Source of the DNA: Chlorocebus sabaeus
Lineage: Eukaryota; Chordata; Mammalia; Primates; Cercopithecidae
NCBI RefSeq assembly: GCF_047675955.1
Contig: NC_132926.1
Location: 13,211,326-13,275,325, forward strand
Length of the DNA stretch: 64,000 nucleotides
Reading direction: 5' to 3'
The notes under the pieces: model-generated
Seen by the model: only the letters and a program-made list of their open reading frames with translations
What the model was told of the DNA's origin: nothing
Database searches by the model: none
Position numbers and translations under genes: made by a program
Shown here: in pieces, positions 43,336 to 54,125 of the stretch
How the letters are laid out: each line of letters begins with the position of its first letter
How positions within the stretch are numbered: position 1 is the first letter of the stretch

Positions 43336-43662
43336 TAGCAGATTAGGCGATGAAGCTGTTGCTGTCACTCCCCCTACTTCTGGCTTTCTGAAAGCATTTT
43401 CCAGCTACCCAGAAAGGAAGGCCACAGAAGTGTCTTCTGATTCTGTTAGCAGACTGCATACAATAGGATCGCTCTTTTAGGTTGGCCTAGGCACAAGTTA
43501 AGACCCATTACACACACCTGGATTATAAAAGTTCTCGTATGCATGCAGCCCTTCTGAGGTTTCTCATACTTTTGCATAAATTGCATCATTTTCTTCCAAT
43601 CCCTGTTGGGTAGCAAGGCAGGTGCCTTTAGTTACCCCCTCCCCTAGCAAAGGCAAGGGATC
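43336..43662. other. Unique intron
   Basis: No repeat or exon signal was recognised. Confidence 0.4.
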
Positions 43663-43868
43663 TAGCATTTCCTGAGCAGCTACTATGTGCCAGGCACTCT
43701 GCTAGTTGTTTTGCCTATATATGTTGCCTCCCTTATCCCTCCCTAGAGTCCAGGAGGCCATGCATTATCATTACTGTGTGAAAGATGAGGAAACCTAGGT
43801 GTGGCTCCCCAGTTTGGCACAGCAATAAGCCGCTTACTGGGGCTGAAGCCCAGGCATCCCATTGCAGG
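43663..43868 (-). mobile_element. MIR SINE, antisense
   Basis: CTACTATGTGCCAGGCACTC, GATGAGGAAACCTAGGTGTGG and GGGCTGAAGCCCAGGCATCC match antisense MIR. Confidence 0.82.
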
Positions 43869-44768
43869 GAATGTGAGCCTGCCCCCATCTTTGGCATGCC
43901 ACCCCAGCAGGGCAGCCCTGCCTGGGAAGCCTGAGAGCAGGGCGTGTTGTTGGCTTGCAGTTTAATTGAAGTGGAAAGCAACCCAGTGAGACAGGCCCAG
44001 ATCTGTTAATCCTGCTTGTAGGAATGCTGGCGATAAAAGCAGCCATGGACCTAGAGAACAATGGCTCCACATACCAGCAGGAAAGGCCACTGTCATTGCC
44101 CCAAACCAAACAACTGCCAGGGCCTGGAGGGTCTGGCGGGCAAGGCCCAGGATGAGGCTGACTCACAGAGATGACAGAACAGCCCGGAGAGAATGGGAAA
44201 ACGCAGAAGCCAAGTTTACCCCAGTGCATATATACTTTGGGGCTGAGTAATGTGGTAGACAAATCACTCCCTTCACCATCCCACCCAGAGTGGAAGCACA
44301 CCCTGAAGCCTCAAGGATAATTTCTACTTACAACAGTTGAGTAAAATGGAACCACAGACTCCGCTGCTTCTTCAGGAAAAGGGGCTGTGGTCCTGAGACT
44401 CCCACCCTGTTGTGCTAGAATGGGACCTTGGGAAGGAAAGCTTTCTCCAAGGGACTTGAATTAACCGGAAATATTTAAGATCCCATTTTCCCTCCCATTG
44501 GCTTGTATTTACTGGTCTTGATGGGGAGTCCGAGGATGGTACTTGGAGGCCCTGCAACAGAAATTCTAAAACAATCGACCAGACTTTCGAATGTGTGGTT
44601 CTGTTTAGATGTCTTGGGTTGCTTTCTCCTGGCTTTGAAAAGGAGCAGCCAAAACATGTTGATTTGCAAAAATCCTTCCAGAACATAAATCACTGGGGTG
44701 AGAGTGGGGTTGGAGTCTATCATAGCTCACTGGGAGATGGACCCACTGCCCGTCTTTCATGGTCTCCC
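43869..44768. other. Unique intron
   Basis: No repeat recognised. A 155-codon minus-strand open frame (43834-44301) has no recognisable domain. Confidence 0.4.
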
Positions 44769-44772
44769 CTTT

Positions 44773-44827
44773 GCACTCTGCCCTCTGCCCTGTGCCCTCT
44801 GCCCTCTGCCTTCTGCCCTCTGCCCTA
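44773..44827 (+). repeat. (CTGCCCT)n heptanucleotide minisatellite
   Basis: About eight heptamer units (CTGCCCTCTGCCCTGTGCCC and on) with point variants (CTGTGCC, CTTCTGCC). Strongly pyrimidine-biased on the + strand. Confidence 0.92.
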
Positions 44828-45447
44828 TGGCTGTGCTCACTGGGGGCCCACAAGCGTCACCTCTGCCTAGGCCCAGAGGAGCTAATGGGGCAAAAGTATG
44901 AGGAATTTGCCTTGGTGAGTTTTACAGAGAAACTAGCCTGAAAGTGGTAAGATTGGAAGAGCGCAGGAGTGATCATGTCACCCTTCCTTCCATTGTCCAG
45001 TAGAATGAACCTAGATCGTTCCTGGACTTCCTTAGTATTTCCCGATATGCCCTCTGCAATGATAAAATATCCAGATTTTATCTGGGCTGATAGCTCATGC
45101 TATCTGTCTAATCACTTTGGTGAGGTTTCCAGCCTCAAGGATAAATCAGAACTTAAACATTTTTCAGTCATTTTTCCACACATAGTAAGTTGCATTTTCG
45201 TTGTTCCTCTAGAGAGACACTAGGGAAAAGGGAACCACTGTGATGTCCACAGCCCTCGTTCCAAACACCTGTTGATTAAACAGAGCCTGGCTCAGAAAGC
45301 CTGTGTTGGGCTTAAGATACTTATGTATCTTAAGTGCAATTTGGATTCCCCGGTTCAACCTAGGCTTCATGCATTGGAGTCTGCATGTTCAAAGCGAAAG
45401 TCATGTAAATCAGATGAATTTGACTATTAGCCTGGCATACCTTTTCA
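44828..45447. other. Unique intron
   Basis: No repeat or exon signal was recognised. Confidence 0.4.
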
Positions 45448-45731
45448 TTTCCTTTTTTTTCCTCGTACTGTGGCCTGGGCTGGAGTGCAGTGGCATGATC
45501 TTGGCTCACTGCAGCCTCCGCCTTGCAGGTTCAAGCAATTCTCCTGCCTCAGCCTCCTGAGTAGCTTGGATTACAGGCACACACCACCATGCCCAGCCGA
45601 TTTTTGTATTTTTAGTAGAGGTGGGGTTTCACTATGTTGGCCAGGCTGGTCTCGAACACCTGACCTCATGATTCACCCGCCTCGGCCTCCCAAAGTGCTG
45701 GGATTACAGGCGCGAACCACCGTGCCCGACC
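45448..45731 (-). mobile_element. AluS, antisense, with a damaged tail junction
   Basis: TTTTTTTTCCTCGTACTGTG runs into GGGCTGGAGTGCAGTGGCATG. The usual GAGACGGAGTCTCGCTCTG segment is replaced or deleted. The rest is intact to CGAACCACCGTGCCCGACC. Confidence 0.93.
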
Positions 45732-45944
45732 CCTTTTTTAATGATCAGTGGAACCATTTTCTTCTCCCTCCTATCTGTTATTGAGATACTTACTCTGTGT
45801 TGGAATCTGGCTCAAGTTCCCCATTCCCTGCAGGTCTTTCTCCCTTAAAACTGTCTCCCCACTCCTACCTTGCCTTCCTGTTATGATTTGACAGTGAATC
45901 CTGTATCACCTGGCTGACAGATCTTAATGATAACCCTGGCCATA

Positions 45945-46135
45945 TAGCACCTAAGCCTCATACCATGTGCCAGGCATCATACAAGGTCGTTGCCCTAACT
46001 TCATTTTATCCTTACAGCAGCCTGAAAAGGTAAGGGGAGCCAGGCCCAGTGAGGTTACCTGACTTCATTAAAGCCCCACTCATAAGAATCTGGGGCTGGG
46101 AATGGTGCGAGCTCTGTCTGACCCCAAACCTCTGA
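45945..46135 (-). mobile_element. MIR SINE, antisense
   Basis: ACCATGTGCCAGGCATCATAC, TTTATCCTTACAGCAGCCTG and CAGTGAGGTTACCTGACTTC match antisense MIR. Confidence 0.75.
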
Positions 46136-46414
46136 ACACGGATGCTTTGACTCCTGGTGTGGTCAGTGCTGTTGGATAACTTTGCACACATGGTTGTCTG
46201 GTTTTGATAATTAGGGAATATGCTCTGCAGGCAAGAAGCTCACATTTCTTTGTGTCCCCATGGCATCTGGCACAGCACTTTTCACCCAGAAGACCTGCAT
46301 GACTGTGCGTTGTTTGAGAGGTCTGAGCAGCTCATGTTCACTTTGTACTGACAACCTAGACAGGAAGGAAAAGAACTTCTCCTCCTGCTGTAAGGGGAAC
46401 ATGGCAATACACAG

Positions 46415-46570
46415 GGCATCTCAAACTCTCTGCATCCCAGTCTCCTGGAGGGCTTGTTAAAACAAATCGCTGAACCTGCCCCCCAGTTTCTGAGTCGGTG
46501 GTTCTGCATGGGGCTGGATAATTTGCACATATACCAAGATCCCAGCAGGTCTTGGACCCCACTTTGAGGA
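46415..46570 (+). mobile_element. MER5/MER20-like hAT-Charlie MITE
   Basis: GGGCATCTCAAACTCTCTGC, CTCCTGGAGGGCTTGTTAAAA, CCAGTTTCTGAGTCGGTGG and CCAGCAGGTCTTGGACCC follow the MER5/MER20 layout. The 125-codon minus-strand frame here is repeat-derived. Confidence 0.75.
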
Positions 46571-46577
46571 TGGCTGT

Positions 46578-46745
46578 CATATTGGGAAGTACAACCCAAA
46601 TTCAGATCCCATCTCTGTGGCTTACTGACTGACCACAGGCAAGTTTCTAGAACTCTCAAGGACCCAGTAGCACCCTATGTAATGAAAGCAGAATAACATC
46701 AACAAGTTGTTGTGAAAATTAACTGAATATCCCATATATACGTAG
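46578..46745 (+). mobile_element. MIR SINE, sense
   Basis: AAATTCAGATCCCATCTCTG, CACAGGCAAGTTTCTAGAAC and GTTGTTGTGAAAATTAACTG are MIR segments. Confidence 0.7.
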
Positions 46746-46761
46746 TATTTCTTTACCAAAT

Positions 46762-47005
46762 ACAGATACAGCACTTTATATGTGCTAGACACATGTTGGC
46801 ACCCTTTACAAATATGAACTTACTTAATTCTCATAACAAGCCTAGGTAGTAGTCCCTCTGTTTTCTTCCTTGTACAGAGAAGGGGCCTGAAGCCCAGAGA
46901 TGGTCTGTGACTTGCCCAGGGTCACCTGGCTAGAAAGTGTGCAGAGCTGGGCTATCATCCAGACAGCATGGCTCCTGAGGCCACACCCTCAGCTACCACA
47001 GTAGA
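46762..47005 (-). mobile_element. MIR SINE, antisense
   Basis: ACTTACTTAATTCTCATAAC, GACTTGCCCAGGGTCACCTG and CTAGAAAGTGTGCAGAGCTG are antisense MIR, tail to tail with the copy just upstream. Confidence 0.88.
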
Positions 47006-48094
47006 CAGTGCCTGGCCTGTCTCTTCCCCGTTCCCAGGAGCCCTACAAAAGGGCAGGGAGATTATTTTTCTAGTTGATAGGCAGATTAACCATACATGAC
47101 CAAAAAAAAGACTGTTTTATGACCACAGCTTTGAAATCACATGCTTGGCCTCCCTTCTGATATCAATATGGTCAGCCGGGAGTGACTGTTTCTCTTTAAA
47201 CATCTCTGGCACCGAGGTTTATCATTGCTCAAGAGGACGGTGCTTTAAAGAGGCCTTCAGGCTGAAGAAGTGGAGGCGGCACGATGCGGGTCAGTAATAA
47301 AAGTGAAGAGAGATTTGCAGCTCTCCCATGGAGGGCCTCAGGAGTCTAGCCAGCAGGCGGGTACAGAGCCTCGGCGCAAGGAAGGGGCAGTGATGGACAG
47401 GGTGGGAGGGGAGCAAATAGTTTCAGCGTGGCCGAGTAACTGAAGCTGAGAAGGCAGGCAGTGGGAGAATTCCAGCTATGTCATGGGAAATGGCTATGGC
47501 CAGGGCTCTGATTAGCGGCCGACCACAAATCCCCTGGGACCCTGCCAGGGGTCAGGAGACTGGGGCACCGCTGGGATGCCAAATGGTATGCCGTATTTCA
47601 TTGTCAGAGAAGGAGGAGGCGATTTTAACTGTTATCCCTAGATGTGAGTGCTGGCACTGCCAGGAGTTGAGAGCTGGGTGGGGACGTATGTAGGAGTGAG
47701 AGAGAAGCTAGAAAAATCCGCTTTTCATTCCAAGGAACAACATAGAGGAAAGACCAAGCCATGCCGCTGGGGATTCGCATCATCTCAAAGCTTTTTTGGC
47801 CACCATCTCTGAAGTCTTTCTGCCCTTTTTTCTTTTCTCTGCAAGGTGAGACATCAAAGTCTCCCATTGCCATGTTAGAGAGCTAAAAGGGAAATGCTGA
47901 CCTGGATCCCTCAAAGCGTAGGTGGATGGAACAATGGGGCTTCTGGGAGAATGGGCTTCACGTGGTTTGCTTGTTTGACATCTTTGGCTTGGAGCTGAGC
48001 AATGAAATGTGGAAAAAATCAACTTTGAAAGTAAATGAGCTCAGTGCCCAGCTCACACTGGGGATGCTGGGAGGGTTAGGGTTGTATCACTTAA
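47006..48094. other. Repeat-free intron, relatively GC/CpG-rich in the middle
   Basis: No repeat recognised. Around 47265-47420 there are several CpGs (GGAGGCGGCACGATGCGGG; CAGCAGGCGGGTAC; CTCGGCGCAAGG), unusual for this window. It could be a regulatory element. No exon is apparent. Confidence 0.4.
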
Positions 48095-48170
48095 TTCATT
48101 CCTCTAGCTTATCTCAAGTCCTGGCACCATGAGGCTTTTATAAATGTTTGTTGAGTGAATGAGGGGACTG
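48095..48170 (+). mobile_element. L2/MIR 3' terminus, sense
   Basis: AAATGTTTGTTGAGTGAATG with CCTGGCACCATGAGGC upstream is the shared L2/MIR 3' end. Confidence 0.55.
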
Positions 48171-48384
48171 ATTGATTAATTGCTTAATTATGTCCAAAAG
48201 GATGATAAATTCAAAAAGAATCTTGGCTAACTCTTTAGAAATGCTTGATGAATTAAAGGTTTTTCTGAACTCATCATGGCCCCATGTGACTGTGAAAGGA
48301 AGCCTTTCACCCAGGCTAAGAGGAATGGACAAGTCTCTTTTTTCTTAGGTATTTCACTGGATTTCATTTACAATGTAAAGTTAA

Positions 48385-48600
48385 TAGCCTAGACCTTAAA
48401 GTTAGACAAGTCAGGTTCACACTGGGCAGATGAGATGTGTGACCTTGGGCAAGTCACTTAACTTCTCTGAGCAGTAATTTTCTCATTATAAAAGGAAGAT
48501 AATAGTAGTGTCTTGCTCCTTAGACCATTAAAATAATCTCTCTGAATGGCATGACACCATGATAGACATATAATAGCCTTCAGTAAGTACAACTCTTTGG
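48385..48600 (+). mobile_element. MIR SINE, sense
   Basis: GTGTGACCTTGGGCAAGTCAC, TTAACTTCTCTGAGCAG and TATAATAGCCTTCAGTAAGT are MIR. Confidence 0.88.
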
Positions 48601-48619
48601 GATCAGTGAGGATTAAGTT

Positions 48620-48945
48620 CAACTAAAGGAACATAAAACCCCTTAGTAATGGCTTAAACAAAGTAGAGATTTATTTTTCTCTGTGAATCTACAATTAAGA
48701 AATCTATAGTTGGTATAGTAGTTCTGCTCTACCAAGTGCTCAGAGGCCCAGGTTGATTAGCTTTTTGTTCTATTATCCCTATGTTGTGGCCTTATCCCAG
48801 TAGTCTAAGTTGGAATGGCAGCCATTATATACATTTTCTAAGAGGCAGAATGAAGGAAAAACAAAAAATGGGAAACAGCATGTGCTGGTTGCATTTTAAG
48901 GGAAGTAGCCATGTAGCCATGTAGCACCTTTTGCTTATATCACAT
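48620..48945 (-). mobile_element. Old MaLR/MLT1-like LTR remnant, antisense
   Basis: AATGGCTTAAACAAAGTAGAG, TTTATTTTTCTCTGTGAATC and GTGCTCAGAGGCCCAGGTTG resemble the antisense of the repeat at 7380-7690. Family assignment is tentative. Confidence 0.45.
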
Positions 48946-48962
48946 TAGCATATGGGTCATGC

Positions 48963-49276
48963 TTTTTTTTTTTTTTTTTTTTTTTTAAGAGACGGAGTCT
49001 TGCTCTGTCACCCAGGCTAGAGTGCAGTGGTGCGATCTGGGCTCACTGCAAGCTCTGCCTCCCAGGTTCATGACATTCTTCTGCCTCAACCTCCCGAGTA
49101 GCTAGGCCTACAGGCGCCTGCCACCACGCCTGGCTAATATTTTTATATTTATATTTTTAGTAGAGACAGGGTTTCACCATGTTAGCCAGGATGGTCTCGA
49201 TCTGCTGACCTCATGATCCGCCCACCTCAGCCTCCCAAAGTTCTGGGATTACAGGCATGAGCCACTGTGCCTGGCC
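48963..49276 (-). mobile_element. AluS/Y-like, antisense, with target-site duplication
   Basis: A T-run of about 23, then AAGAGACGGAGTCTTGCTC to GCCACTGTGCCTGGCC. TGGGTCATGC is repeated at 48953-48962 and 49277-49286. Confidence 0.95.
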
Positions 49277-49317
49277 TGGGTCATGCTTTTTAAAAAAACT
49301 CTACCAGTCTCTGTTTT

Positions 49318-49626
49318 GTTGTTGTTGTTTTGTTTTGTTTTTTTGAGATGGAGTTTTACTCTTGTTGTCTAAGCTGGAGTGCAATGGCACTCTCAGCTCA
49401 CTGCAACCTCTGCCTCCCAGGTTCAAACCATTCTCTTGTCTCAGCCTCCTGAGTAGTTGGGATTACAGGCATGTGCCACCATGCCCAGCTAATTTTTGTA
49501 TTATTAGTAGAGACAAGATTTTGCCATGTTGGTCAGGCTGGTTTTGAACCCTTGACCTCAGGTGATCTGCCCGCTTTGGCCTCCCAAAGTGCTGGAATTA
49601 CAGGCATGAGCCACCACACCCGGCCT
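49318..49626 (-). mobile_element. AluS, antisense, with target-site duplication
   Basis: A (GTT)n(GTTTT)n tail, then GAGATGGAGTTTTACTCTTG to GAGCCACCACACCCGGCC. CAGTCTCTGTTTT is repeated at 49305-49317 and 49627-49639. Only about 40 bp separate it from the previous Alu. Confidence 0.95.
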
Positions 49627-49639
49627 CAGTCTCTGTTTT

Positions 49640-51050
49640 TTAATTGGTATATTTAGGCCATTTACATTTAATGTAATTATTGGAATGCTAAGTTTGCCAT
49701 TTTATTTTTTGTTTTCTGTTTGTTCTGTTTTTAGTTTCCTTGTTTTCTTGTGGGTTACAAGAACATTTTTTAGAATTCCATTTCGATTTATTTATAGGTT
49801 TTTGATTCTCTTTTTGTATAGCATATTTAGTATTTCCTCTAGGTATTACATATGCATAACTTACCACATTCTACTGGTTTTGACAATTTATTAGTTAAAC
49901 TGAAGTGTAGAAAACTCACTTCCCTTTATGTTCCTTTACTCTCCCCTGTTACAATACAGTTGTCTTAAATATTTCTACATAAATTGAAAAATGACACCAG
50001 ACAGTGTTATAATTTTTGCTTTAATCACTAAACATAATTTAGGAAATTTAAGAAGGAAATATATTTTCCCATATTTTTACTCTTTCCATTGTTCTTCCTG
50101 TTTCTGAATATTCTAATAGTCATTTTCTTTTTGTTTAGAGGATTTTTTTTTTTTTTTAGCCTTCTTTTAGGGGCCATCTGCTAGTGACAAATTTTCTTAG
50201 TTTTCTTTCGTCTGAGAATTTCTTGATTTTCCCTTCATTCCAAAGGATATTTTTGGCTGGATATAGAATTCTGGGTTGACAGATCTTTTCTTTCAGCCCT
50301 TGAAAAAAATTGTGTCACTTCCTTCTGGACTTCATGGTTTCTGATGAGAAATATGCAGTCATTTGAATTCTTTTTCCCCAGTAGGTAAGTCAGTAAAGTA
50401 TTGTTTCTCTCTTGCTGGTTTCAAGATTTTGTTTTTTCCAGAAATTTTTCTATGATGTGTCTTGGCATGGATTTGTTTGGATTTATCCAATTTGGGATCT
50501 TCTCACCTTATTTAATCTGTAGGTTTCTTTTTCCAAATTTAGAAATGTCTCAACCATTATTTCTTCATGTATTTTTTAAGCCCCATCCTTTCTCTCCCTC
50601 TTCTTCTTGATATCTGATTATACAAGTGTTTGATCCCTGGGGCTCTGTTCATTTTTTGTTTTAATTCTGTTTTCTCTCTGTTATTCAGGTTGAGTAATTT
50701 TTATTGTTCTACATTCAGTTTTACTGTGGAACGAACCCATTCATTGAATGTTTTATTTTGGCTATTTTTTCCTGAAATTTTCATTTGGTTCTTTTTTTCT
50801 TTGTTTTTTTGCTGAGACATTCTAGTGTTTCATTTGTATCAAACATGTTCCTTATTATTCATAAAAACATTTGTAGCATGGGTGTTTTAAAATCCAAATT
50901 AGTGGTGGCATCTTTTGATTGTCATTTCTCATCCAAGTTGATTTTTTCTTATTCACAGCATGATGAGTGGTTTTCTATTGGAACTGGACATTTTGAGTAT
51001 TATGTTATGAGACTCTGGATCTTATTAAATCTTCTATTTTAGCTGGCTTT
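49640..51050 (-). mobile_element. Ancient L1M fragment, ORF1 region, antisense
   Basis: Antisense landmarks of old L1: TAATTGGTATATTTAGGCC, GGATATAGAATTCTGGGTTG, TGGTTTCTGATGAGAAATATG, ACCATTATTTCTTCATG and ATTGGAACTGGACATTTTGAG. The ORF1-like reading is degenerate. The 3' side of the element is cut where the younger Alu lies. Confidence 0.75.
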
Positions 51051-51610
51051 TGATACTGCTCTGACATGGGAAGGGAGGCATTGCCTTGTTATGGCCAGAT
51101 AGGGGTGGAAATCCAAATTCTCTACTTGGCCTCCACTGATACCTGGGGGAGAGGGGATATTTGTTACTGCTGAGTAGGTGTGGGAATTTCAGCTCTTCAA
51201 TGGGTGTCTGCTGATACCACCTGGCTGGGAGGGCAAGCATGCCTTATTACTGTTTCCCACATGGCCTCCCAACACCTCAGGGCAAAAGGGGCAGGAGTGG
51301 CCTTTTTACTGCTGGGTGCTGGTGAAAGTACTGACTTCCCATAGTACTCCTCTGACATCATTCCCACGATTATGTCACAGGGGAGGGGCACTTTTATCTG
51401 TTGCCAAGTGGGCATGGAAGGCCAGCCACTCCTCACAGTCTCTGCTGACATTGTATTGAGGGATTTCTACTGACATTGTTTGGAGGGACTTCATCACTCC
51501 TCAGCAAAGTTCAAAGTCCCAGCTCCCTACTTATCCTTCTCTGATATTACCCCAGCAGGGGCTTGGGGTACTTTGTCTAGGCTCCCTATTTAGCCAGTGC
51601 TGGTGGATGT
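51051..51610 (-). mobile_element. L1M 5' UTR with degenerate internal tandem repeats, antisense
   Basis: Repeated TTGTTA(C/T)TGC...GGTGG(A/G)A...CTGATACC-like units with a period of roughly 80-90 bp: for example TTGTTATGGCCAGATAGGGG, TTGTTACTGCTGAGTAGGTG, TTTTTACTGCTGGGTGCTGG and TTTTATCTGTTGCCAAGTGG. This is the tandemly repeated 5' leader of ancient L1M elements, so the 5' end of the element is to the right. Confidence 0.6.
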
Positions 51611-53894
51611 TGTGGGTGCAGATTTGTGTGTGTGTGGGGGGTATCTCATTAGAGTCAAGTGATTATTGTGTTCAATTTTTCTGTTTACTAAGCTGCCAGG
51701 TTGGAGACATATGAAGCAAAAGGAAAACCCAGAGAACTCACCACCATCTGTGTCATTCCTCAGGTCCCAAGTCCCTTGCCAGCCTGCCTTCTGCTCTCCT
51801 GCCTTTGAGAGTTTTCTGGTGTTTGTTTTGTATAATGCTCAGGGATTTAAATTCAACTCAGTGTGATGAATAAGCAAAAGCCCATCTACACCATCTTTCC
51901 AGAAGTGGAAGTCCTCTAGGATAGCTTTTTATGTATATCATCGGGTACCTCAATGGTTCTGACAGAGCAGACTTGAGCCACCTGGTGGTTTGCATCATCG
52001 TTTGCTCATGTATGATTACCTTTCAATCTCTTAGTGAGTATTTTTAATGATACTGCCTGGTGTCCCTCAGTAATGAGGTAGAAGATGCTCTCCATCAAGG
52101 GGAGAAAACAGCCCAGACAGGGCAGGAAATGGGCATAGATGTGCCTTCCCATCTCCACAGCCAGGGAATACTTCTCCTGCAGATCCTAGGACCAGGCTTC
52201 TGGAACAGGAGGACTATTGACAGGCTGAGAGTTCATTTGTCAGATTAGCCATTGGGGATGAGAGATCAATCAGGGAATGCTTCATTAGGGTCATAAAGGC
52301 CATTAAAGAGGATGTTACTTGGCCCTGTGCACGTGTGTATGTATACTGTGGCTTTCTGGGAGGCATCATCTTAGAGGAAAAAGTGTTTTCAGAGGCTTCT
52401 CTTCACCCCACTGTATTAATTTTTCACTCTTTGTCAGAAGGGAATGAGATAGGATGCAAGTTGTTGGTTTTCTCTTTACCAGTTAGGAGAATGACTTGGA
52501 TATCTTATAGTAGTGAGCCTGACATTCCCCAGAATGTTTCCTGAGGCTTCGATGGGGTCAGAAATTAATAAGTTTTCATGGTCACATTTCAAACACGTTT
52601 GAGAAATACTAGGTTAAAATAAGTAAAATAACTTACTGTGGAATCTTTGAAGAACCTTTAATGTGCTGATGTACATTGTAAATCTTCAGTGTTTTTCAGC
52701 TTCACCCCAGCATGGATCCGTTTTGTTATGGAGCACTGCTCTCTTGACTGGTGTCCTGAAGAGGCAGCTTGTGGGATGTGCTGCTGTAGGCGAGGTTGAG
52801 CAGTGCATACGTTGAAGAGAAGGAGTAGTGGTGGCCCTTCTAACCAGGGTGCGCAGGCAACTTCTCTTCCTATCTGTGGCCACTTCTGTCCCTTTAGAAA
52901 AGATAAAGTCAATTTACATTTGTGACTTGGAGAATTGGAGGGCTATGTCTTAGTCAGATCCATGTCCCCTGCAAACTGTTACTTCAAAGAAAAGGAAAAG
53001 CCTCAGAGTTCTGCCTTGGGTTTCCTCCAAAGGGCCAAGTTCCCCAAGTTATCCAGAAGTATAGACTCACTGCAGTGAGCAAAGACTCAGGCTCATATTT
53101 TCTCTCTACCTTCTCCCAGTCCCAGCCCTGTATCTACGTTAGAATTGAGATCTCTTTGTATTTGGGGATCTTTTGCTCCAAGTGCTTTGATTTTTACCTA
53201 GGACAAAACGTTTATACCTTTAGCAGCTTGTGGGGCAGTGGGGTTTTCAATAATTAATTTCAGATCCAAATTGTGCATGATGTTGAATTATGTAAACGTG
53301 ACTTAGGCCAGGAAAAAGACTTGGATCACTATCAGCTGCAGACACCGAGGTGTTGACAGTGGTTGGAACAGTCTTGCTTTGTCTGGGTAGGAATGCAGCC
53401 TCCAAAAGCTGACTGTTGATAGGGAAGACTTCAGTATATTGTCCTTTTGTTAAGGAAAATATGTGGATGTGCTTGGCAAGTTGGCCCTTATCTGGCTCAC
53501 GGACACAGGGTTGATTGGCTCAAACACTAGCTGTTGATGCGAGGTTACCAAAAACTGCAACTTCTAGTACACGTTGTCATTACTTTAACCAGGTCTTGGT
53601 GAAGCTGGTAAGCCAAAATGACTGTCTTCAACTTTGTCATCCTATTTGATTCTTAGAACTGATTTTTAGATGATTCCTTCTGTTAATGTTCCTGAGGAAA
53701 GCATTCTTTTCACCATGAGATGTAGTCCAAAGATGGCTTGGTCTGAGATTGCTTTGAAGGTTAATTTGGAAAAGCCTCGATGAGTTTATAACATTCAAGA
53801 AGAAAGTTCTGCTGATTGCACTTATTTTCTTTGGTCCTTGTTCTCAGTTTGCTACATATTTCAAAATAAGTTTTTAGAATTCTTGAATGTCCAC
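51611..53894. other. Mostly unique intron, 2.3 kb
   Basis: A short GTGTGTGTGG run at about 51627-51640. A CTCF-like motif at 51977-51988. No other repeat recognised. Confidence 0.45.
51977..51988 (-). promoter_or_regulatory. CTCF-like core motif
   Basis: GCCACCTGGTGG on the + strand is CCACCAGGTGGC on the minus strand, a full match to the CTCF core CCASYAGRKGGC. Motif evidence only. Confidence 0.45.
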
Positions 53895-54125
53895 ACCACA
53901 CAATAACTAACATTTACAGTGCACTTAAAAAGTACCAAGCATTGTGCTAGCCTTTATATTCATTACAAATTTATATTCATCATAAATTTAATTCCCTCAA
54001 TAATTCCATGAAGCTATCTTGACTTTATTAATGAGGAATAAAGTGATTGAGGAACATGTTCAAGTGTGCACAGCCAATGGAGCTCTGGGGCTGGGGTTTG
54101 ACCCAGAGCCTATGCTGTTAACTCA
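53895..54125 (-). mobile_element. MIR SINE, antisense
   Basis: CAGTGCACTTAAAAAGTACC, AATTCCATGAAGCTATCTTG and AACATGTTCAAGTGTGCACAG are antisense MIR, with an AT-rich insertion in the 3' half. Confidence 0.75.

Noticed and set aside
43834..44301. 155-codon open frame (-)
   Set aside because: Overlaps an antisense MIR at one end; no domain recognised.
47354..47366. Third CTCF-like motif (CCAGCAGGCGGGT)
   Set aside because: Has a C at a position that should be G or T and a mismatch at the end; not strong enough to list.
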